The translations under genes and the position numbers were made by a program. From contig NZ_JAVKTS010000001.1 in assembly GCF_031460495.1 (NCBI RefSeq), positions 682,001 to 746,000 on the forward strand: a stretch of 64,000 nucleotides of DNA, in the 5' to 3' direction. The first letter of the stretch is position 1. The number at the start of each line of letters is the position of its first letter. Below the pieces are notes generated by a model. The model was not told where the DNA came from and did not search any database. It saw nothing but the letters and a program-made list of their open reading frames with translations. Origin of the DNA: Tissierella sp. (lineage in GTDB: Bacteria; Bacillota; Clostridia; Tissierellales; Tissierellaceae). Positions 60,551 through 64,000 of the stretch are shown here, piece after piece.

Positions 60551-61107
60551 ATTGAATATATGGTTAACAATACGAAAAGTATATCTTCAAATTCACTATT
60601 AGGCTTAATTATTATTGGAGATGAAATGTTTGTTTTTAGAGGAAAAAACAACCTTACACCTTTTATTGTAAAAAAGTCAGCTAGTAGATGTAAGACATAC
60701 CCTATAATAAATCCAGAATATACAAGAGATAAATTATATTTTGCTGTCATTAATTTGACCATATATGAAACTGTCAGAAAACCTATTATGCTATGGGTAA
60801 AACCTCTGTGGCTTGATAGTCCAATAAATAGGGTCACTATGCCTAAAAGACCAAATATATTATTTTCTGTCAGAAAATATAAGTAGATGAATCCTATAGC
60901 TAAAGATAAATAAAACAATACCCTATATATTTCATTTTTAATAAACAATAGTTTTTGATTTAACTTAGCTTTGGGATGATCTAAATCTGGTATTAAAGAG
61001 CCAATGACAGAAGCTGCTACCAATACTAGTTGATTTTCTATGGGTTGCCCTACAGAAACAGTTAATGCTGCTACGATTCCTATAGCCATATGTGTTTTTC
61101 CCGTCAT
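60520..61107 (-). CDS. YdjM-like membrane-bound metal-dependent hydrolase
   Basis: A 195-residue polytopic protein: TGKTHMAIGIVAALTV, SLIPDLDHPKAKL (metal-binding DxDH), LSSHRGFTHSI and GYVLHLLADFFT, the YdjM/DUF457 pattern. In E. coli ydjM is an SOS gene. Here a TTGAAT-17-TATAAT promoter with a LexA-like half-palindrome precedes the gene. RBS AAGGAGGAG. Confidence 0.88.
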   Translation of the reverse strand: MTGKTHMAIGIVAALTVSVGQPIENQLVLVAASVIGSLIPDLDHPKAKLNQKLLFIKNEIYRVLFYLSLAIGFIYLYFLTENNIFGLLGIVTLFIGLSSHRGFTHSIIGFLTVSYMVKLMTAKYNLSLVYSGFIIGYVLHLLADFFTIKGVRLFFPLKTNISSPIIIKPNSEFEDILFVLLTIYSIFLLYNFIKI

Positions 61108-61426
61108 AAAACTCCTCCTTAGATGTATGTACTGGCTTATAGTAGTTTAAAGATACTATTGTATATTATATATGCTTTCGAACATACATTCAAGTCTAAG
61201 ATAGTTATTTAAATAATGGAGATAAAAATAATAATTGTACAAAGAAAACAAGTCTCTTGCAATTGACTTTAAACATAAGGGGAAATTATATATTATTTGA
61301 ATGATTTTATATAAAAGAAGGATTTCATAAACTTTTGTAGAATACAATATATAGGTCATAGCAATACCATCAATAAATGGTCTTATGGTTATGTCGTTTA
61401 ATGCAAATACAACAAGGAGGTGCACT
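61108..61426. other. 319-base divergent gap between YdjM-like gene and tldD
   Basis: Contains the YdjM-like promoter and LexA-like site at 61165-61193. The plus-strand half is AT-rich with no clear promoter and no RNA gene that I can recognise; the tldD ribosome binding site AAGGAGGTG ends just before 61422. Confidence 0.4.
61165..61193 (-). promoter_or_regulatory. Promoter with LexA-like site for the YdjM-like gene
   Basis: On the minus strand: -35 TTGAAT (61193-61188), 17-base spacer, -10 TATAAT (61170-61165). Overlapping the -35 and spacer is TGAATGTATGTTCG (61192-61179), which matches the Firmicute LexA box CGAACrnryGTTYG on one half (GTTCG) and imperfectly on the other. Confidence 0.6.
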
Positions 61427-62857
61427 ATGCAGGTATCAATGTCAAAGTACCTAACAAATCAAAAAAACACACTAAGAAAATTAGTAGAAATTCTTTCAAA
61501 AGAATTTAAGTATGTATCAGTTTTAGGAACTGATGTAAGAGGCAAGAGTTACTCAGTTTATAAGACAGGAGCAAGTATAAACGATTCATCAGGCGGTGAG
61601 AGGGGTTTCGTAGTTAGGCTTCATAATGGATATAACTATTCTGAGTATTCCTTTAATAAGTTATCACTTGAAGGTTTGGATTCCTTATGTAAAGACATAA
61701 AGGATAAGATAAATGATGATATTAACAAACTGAAGGCTTCAGATATAAGGCTAAGTAGCTATCCAGTCATAGAAGAGGATAAGGTTATGGACAAGCATTT
61801 TAAAGAGGTAGAAATACTTCCTGAAGAAGTAGGGGCAGAGGAAAAAATTAAGAGAATGACTAGAATTATGGATGAGGCCTTTACATATTCAGATTTATTA
61901 GTGGATTTTTATGTATACTATGAGGATTGTCATGTATCGAAAGTGTTTATATCTCAAAATAAAGAGCTAGAGCAATCATATATATACAGTGAAGGTACTC
62001 TTACAGCTATAGTGAGAAGGGATGATAATACAAAATATTATTATGTGGGGGCGTCAGGTCTAAAAGGTGTTGAGCTTCTTGATGAGCTCGAAGAAAAGGC
62101 AAAGGGAGTAGTTTCCTATGCAGAAAAACTTTTAGATGCCAAAAGAATTATCCCAGGAGAATATGATGTTATTTGTTCACCAGAAATATCAGGGTTAATT
62201 GCTCACGAAGCCTTTGGTCATGGTGTTGAAATGGATATGTTTGTTAAAAATCGTGCAAAGGCTGCAGAGTATATTGGTAAAGAAATAGCTTCAGGTCTAG
62301 TAAGTATGCATGATGGGGCAGCCGCTGTAGAAAACATCTCATCCTTTTTGTTTGATGATGAGGGTATACTTGGAACTGATACCTTGGTAATAGACAAAGG
62401 GATTCTTGAAACTGGAATATCAGATTTGCTTTCTGCCCTGAGACTTGGAACTAAACCTACTGGCAATGGTAAAAGACAATCCTTTGAGAGAAAGGCCTAT
62501 GCTAGGATGACTAATACTTTCTTTGAAGGAGGAAATGACAAGCTAGAGGACATGATTGCTTCAATAAAAAAGGGTTATATTTTAGAAACTGTCTTAAGCG
62601 GTATGGAAGATCCAAAAAATTGGGGTATACAATGTATGATCCTTGTTGCAAAGGAAATAAAGGATGGAGAGCTTACAGGAAATATCATGTCACCCGTTAT
62701 TATGACTGGTTATGTACCAGATCTACTAAAATCCATATCTATGTTATCTGAAGATGTTAAAATACATGCTGGTGGAGAATGTGGAAAGGGTTACAAGGAA
62801 TGGGTCAAGGTATCTGATGGTGGTCCATACATCAAGGCAAAAGTGAGGTTGGGATAA
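61427..62857 (+). CDS. tldD: Metalloprotease TldD family
   Basis: A 476-residue protein with the TldD zinc site HEAFGHGVEMDMF (HExxxH, about 262-274) and the flanking EYDVICSPEISGLIAHEAFG region (part of the same). Later motifs: GNGKRQSFERKAYARMTNTF and the C-terminal GECGKGYKEWVKVSDGGPY. TldD with TldE/PmbA is a heterodimeric protease that cuts flexible peptides. ATG at 61427 behind AAGGAGGTG. Stop codon overlaps the tldE start by one base. Confidence 0.93.
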   Translation: MQVSMSKYLTNQKNTLRKLVEILSKEFKYVSVLGTDVRGKSYSVYKTGASINDSSGGERGFVVRLHNGYNYSEYSFNKLSLEGLDSLCKDIKDKINDDINKLKASDIRLSSYPVIEEDKVMDKHFKEVEILPEEVGAEEKIKRMTRIMDEAFTYSDLLVDFYVYYEDCHVSKVFISQNKELEQSYIYSEGTLTAIVRRDDNTKYYYVGASGLKGVELLDELEEKAKGVVSYAEKLLDAKRIIPGEYDVICSPEISGLIAHEAFGHGVEMDMFVKNRAKAAEYIGKEIASGLVSMHDGAAAVENISSFLFDDEGILGTDTLVIDKGILETGISDLLSALRLGTKPTGNGKRQSFERKAYARMTNTFFEGGNDKLEDMIASIKKGYILETVLSGMEDPKNWGIQCMILVAKEIKDGELTGNIMSPVIMTGYVPDLLKSISMLSEDVKIHAGGECGKGYKEWVKVSDGGPYIKAKVRLG

Positions 62858-64000
62858 TGCTAGAGAAAATAAAAGGGATATTATCAAATATAGATGGAAT
62901 ACATGGCTGGAAGATAAACGAGAAAATAGTAGAATCAAAGGAATTATTCTTTATAAAAAAAGAACTTGATATGAATAGAGCTAAAAATGTACACCACATA
63001 AATCTTACTGTCTATAAAGATTTTGAGGAAGATGGCAAGAAGTATAGGGGTTCATCTACTACTGCAATTCATCCTACTATGAATGAAGAAGAAATAATAA
63101 TAGTAATAAGGGACGCTATTTATGCTGCAGGATTTGTAAAAAATAAGTACTATCCATTAGTAGAGCCTGTAGTAGAAGAACAAGAAATAATTGAAAATCG
63201 TTTTAAGAAGGATTCTATGTCAAATTGGATACCTAAACTCACAGAAGAAATCTTCCGAGCTGATAGATATGAAAATGGGGGGATTAATTCTGCAGAACTT
63301 TTCTTAGATAAGGTAAATGTGAGAATACTCAACTCTCAAGGTGTAAATGTAGCTTATGAAACTTACAGAGGGGAGCTTGAATTTATTACAAACTGGAAAG
63401 AAAAGGGAGAAGAAGTAGAGCTTTATGAAGATATTCTTTTTTCAGACTTCGATGAAAAATTAATAGTCAATTCCGTAGATGAAATGCTCAAGATATCTAA
63501 GGATAAGGCAATTGCTAAACCTACACCTGTGTTGAAGGATATACCAGTGATTTTATCAGGAATGGCAGTAAAAGAATTTTTCAATTACTACTATGATAAA
63601 GCTGCAGCAGCTTCTATTTACGAAGAGACATCAACTGCTAAATTAAATGAAAATATACAGGGCGATGGAGTAAAGGGTGACAAAGTAAATATTATCTTAG
63701 ACCCTAATTTAGACAATTCTACAGCATCCCTACCTTATGATGAAGAAGGTTTGAGACTTTCCAAGGTATCCTTATATGAAGACGGCATATTGAAAAGATA
63801 TTGGGGTAATACAAGATTTTCTCATTATTTAGATATAGAAGCCACAGGCAATATAAGAAATATTATAGTGGAAGGTGGAAGTAGAACCTTAGAAGAAATT
63901 AGAGAAGGAGCTTATATAGAGCTTAAAGTATTTTCTGATTTTCAAATGGATACATTAACAGGAGATTTTGCTGGAGAAATTAGATTAGGCTGGTATAATG
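62857..64000 (+). CDS. tldE: TldE/PmbA-family protease subunit, truncated by the window edge
   Basis: Open frame of 381 codons with no stop before the right edge. Sequence has the TldE/PmbA pattern without the HExxxH zinc motif: SGMAVKEFFNYYYDKAAAAS, GDGVKGDKVNIILDPNLDNS, LYEDGILKRYWGNTRFSHYL, EGGSRTLEEIREGAYIEL. It partners TldD. Coupled by a one-base overlap (TAATG). Confidence 0.9.
   Translation, partial: MLEKIKGILSNIDGIHGWKINEKIVESKELFFIKKELDMNRAKNVHHINLTVYKDFEEDGKKYRGSSTTAIHPTMNEEEIIIVIRDAIYAAGFVKNKYYPLVEPVVEEQEIIENRFKKDSMSNWIPKLTEEIFRADRYENGGINSAELFLDKVNVRILNSQGVNVAYETYRGELEFITNWKEKGEEVELYEDILFSDFDEKLIVNSVDEMLKISKDKAIAKPTPVLKDIPVILSGMAVKEFFNYYYDKAAAASIYEETSTAKLNENIQGDGVKGDKVNIILDPNLDNSTASLPYDEEGLRLSKVSLYEDGILKRYWGNTRFSHYLDIEATGNIRNIIVEGGSRTLEEIREGAYIELKVFSDFQMDTLTGDFAGEIRLGWYN

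Noticed and set aside
60494-60886. Plus-strand ORF of 130 residues
   Set aside because: It is antisense to the YdjM-like gene, lacks a ribosome binding site and has no recognisable domain.

Overview
This 64 kb window comes from an AT-rich, low-GC Gram-positive anaerobe, most likely a member of the Clostridia/Tissierellia that ferments amino acids or purines. That placement is inferred from gene content: a 4-hydroxybutyryl-CoA dehydratase operon, a molybdenum (probably selenium-dependent) xanthine dehydrogenase, an FtsEX operon, an iron-sulfur cysteine desulfidase, strong GGAGG ribosome binding sites and frequent TTG/GTG starts. No 16S rRNA or other taxonomic marker is present.

Layout. 0-29 kb is mostly housekeeping and accessory: a lipoprotein fragment, a DUF4870 membrane protein, a coiled-coil protein with FtsE/FtsX, YchF, PgpA, an M20 peptidase, CcdA with a TlpA-like lipoprotein, a two-component system with an ABC-2 exporter, arginase, RNase H, dCMP deaminase, cysteine desulfidase, MscL with a zinc-ribbon tail, CapA, patatin, a peroxiredoxin behind a near-ideal Fur/PerR-type operator, NUDIX, a CAP-domain protein, guanine deaminase with a PucR regulator, SelO and a nucleoid-associated protein. 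28.1-35.7 kb holds a sigma-54 activator followed by the operon it probably controls (succinate-semialdehyde dehydrogenase, 4-hydroxybutyrate dehydrogenase, CoA-transferase, 4-hydroxybutyryl-CoA dehydratase, NifU-like protein, small Cys protein). That operon has a textbook -24/-12 promoter and three upstream activator-like repeats. 35.7-37.2 kb is a small ECF sigma/anti-sigma cassette bracketed by two identical terminator hairpins.

37.3-55.7 kb is the most interesting part: a bacterial microcompartment (BMC) locus fused to a purine-degradation locus. Order: metal-dependent cyclase (divergent), hydantoinase-type amidohydrolase, isochorismatase-type amidase, UbiX, UbiD, BMC-H, small orphan, BMC-H, BMC-H, flavoprotein-like protein, BMC-P, adenine deaminase, purine permease, four-subunit xanthine dehydrogenase, YqeC, a chemoreceptor, a MocA-like cytidylyltransferase and a formiminotransferase. 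Read as chemistry, this follows the classical clostridial xanthine route: adenine to hypoxanthine (AdeC), to xanthine (XDH), ring opening to 4-ureido-5-imidazolecarboxylate (hydantoinase-like), removal of the carbamoyl group to 4-amino-5-imidazolecarboxylate (isochorismatase-like amidase), decarboxylation to 4-aminoimidazole (UbiD with prenyl-FMN from UbiX), deamination and ring opening to formiminoglycine (enzymes unassigned; candidates noted), then transfer of the formimino group to tetrahydrofolate. I propose that the middle of this route is run in or on a BMC that has no aldehyde dehydrogenase and no BMC-T shell protein. The gene families are seen in the sequence; the substrate assignments are inference.

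55.7-64 kb returns to ordinary genes: a nitroreductase, an orphan helical protein, a Tm-1-like/PEP-hydrolase-like pair, a MazG-like pyrophosphohydrolase and a YdbC protein behind a perfect operator-like palindrome, a toxin-antitoxin-like pair, a YdjM-like membrane protein with a LexA-like site in its promoter, and TldD/TldE, the latter running off the right edge. No tRNA, rRNA, CRISPR array, transposase, prophage or riboswitch was recognised.
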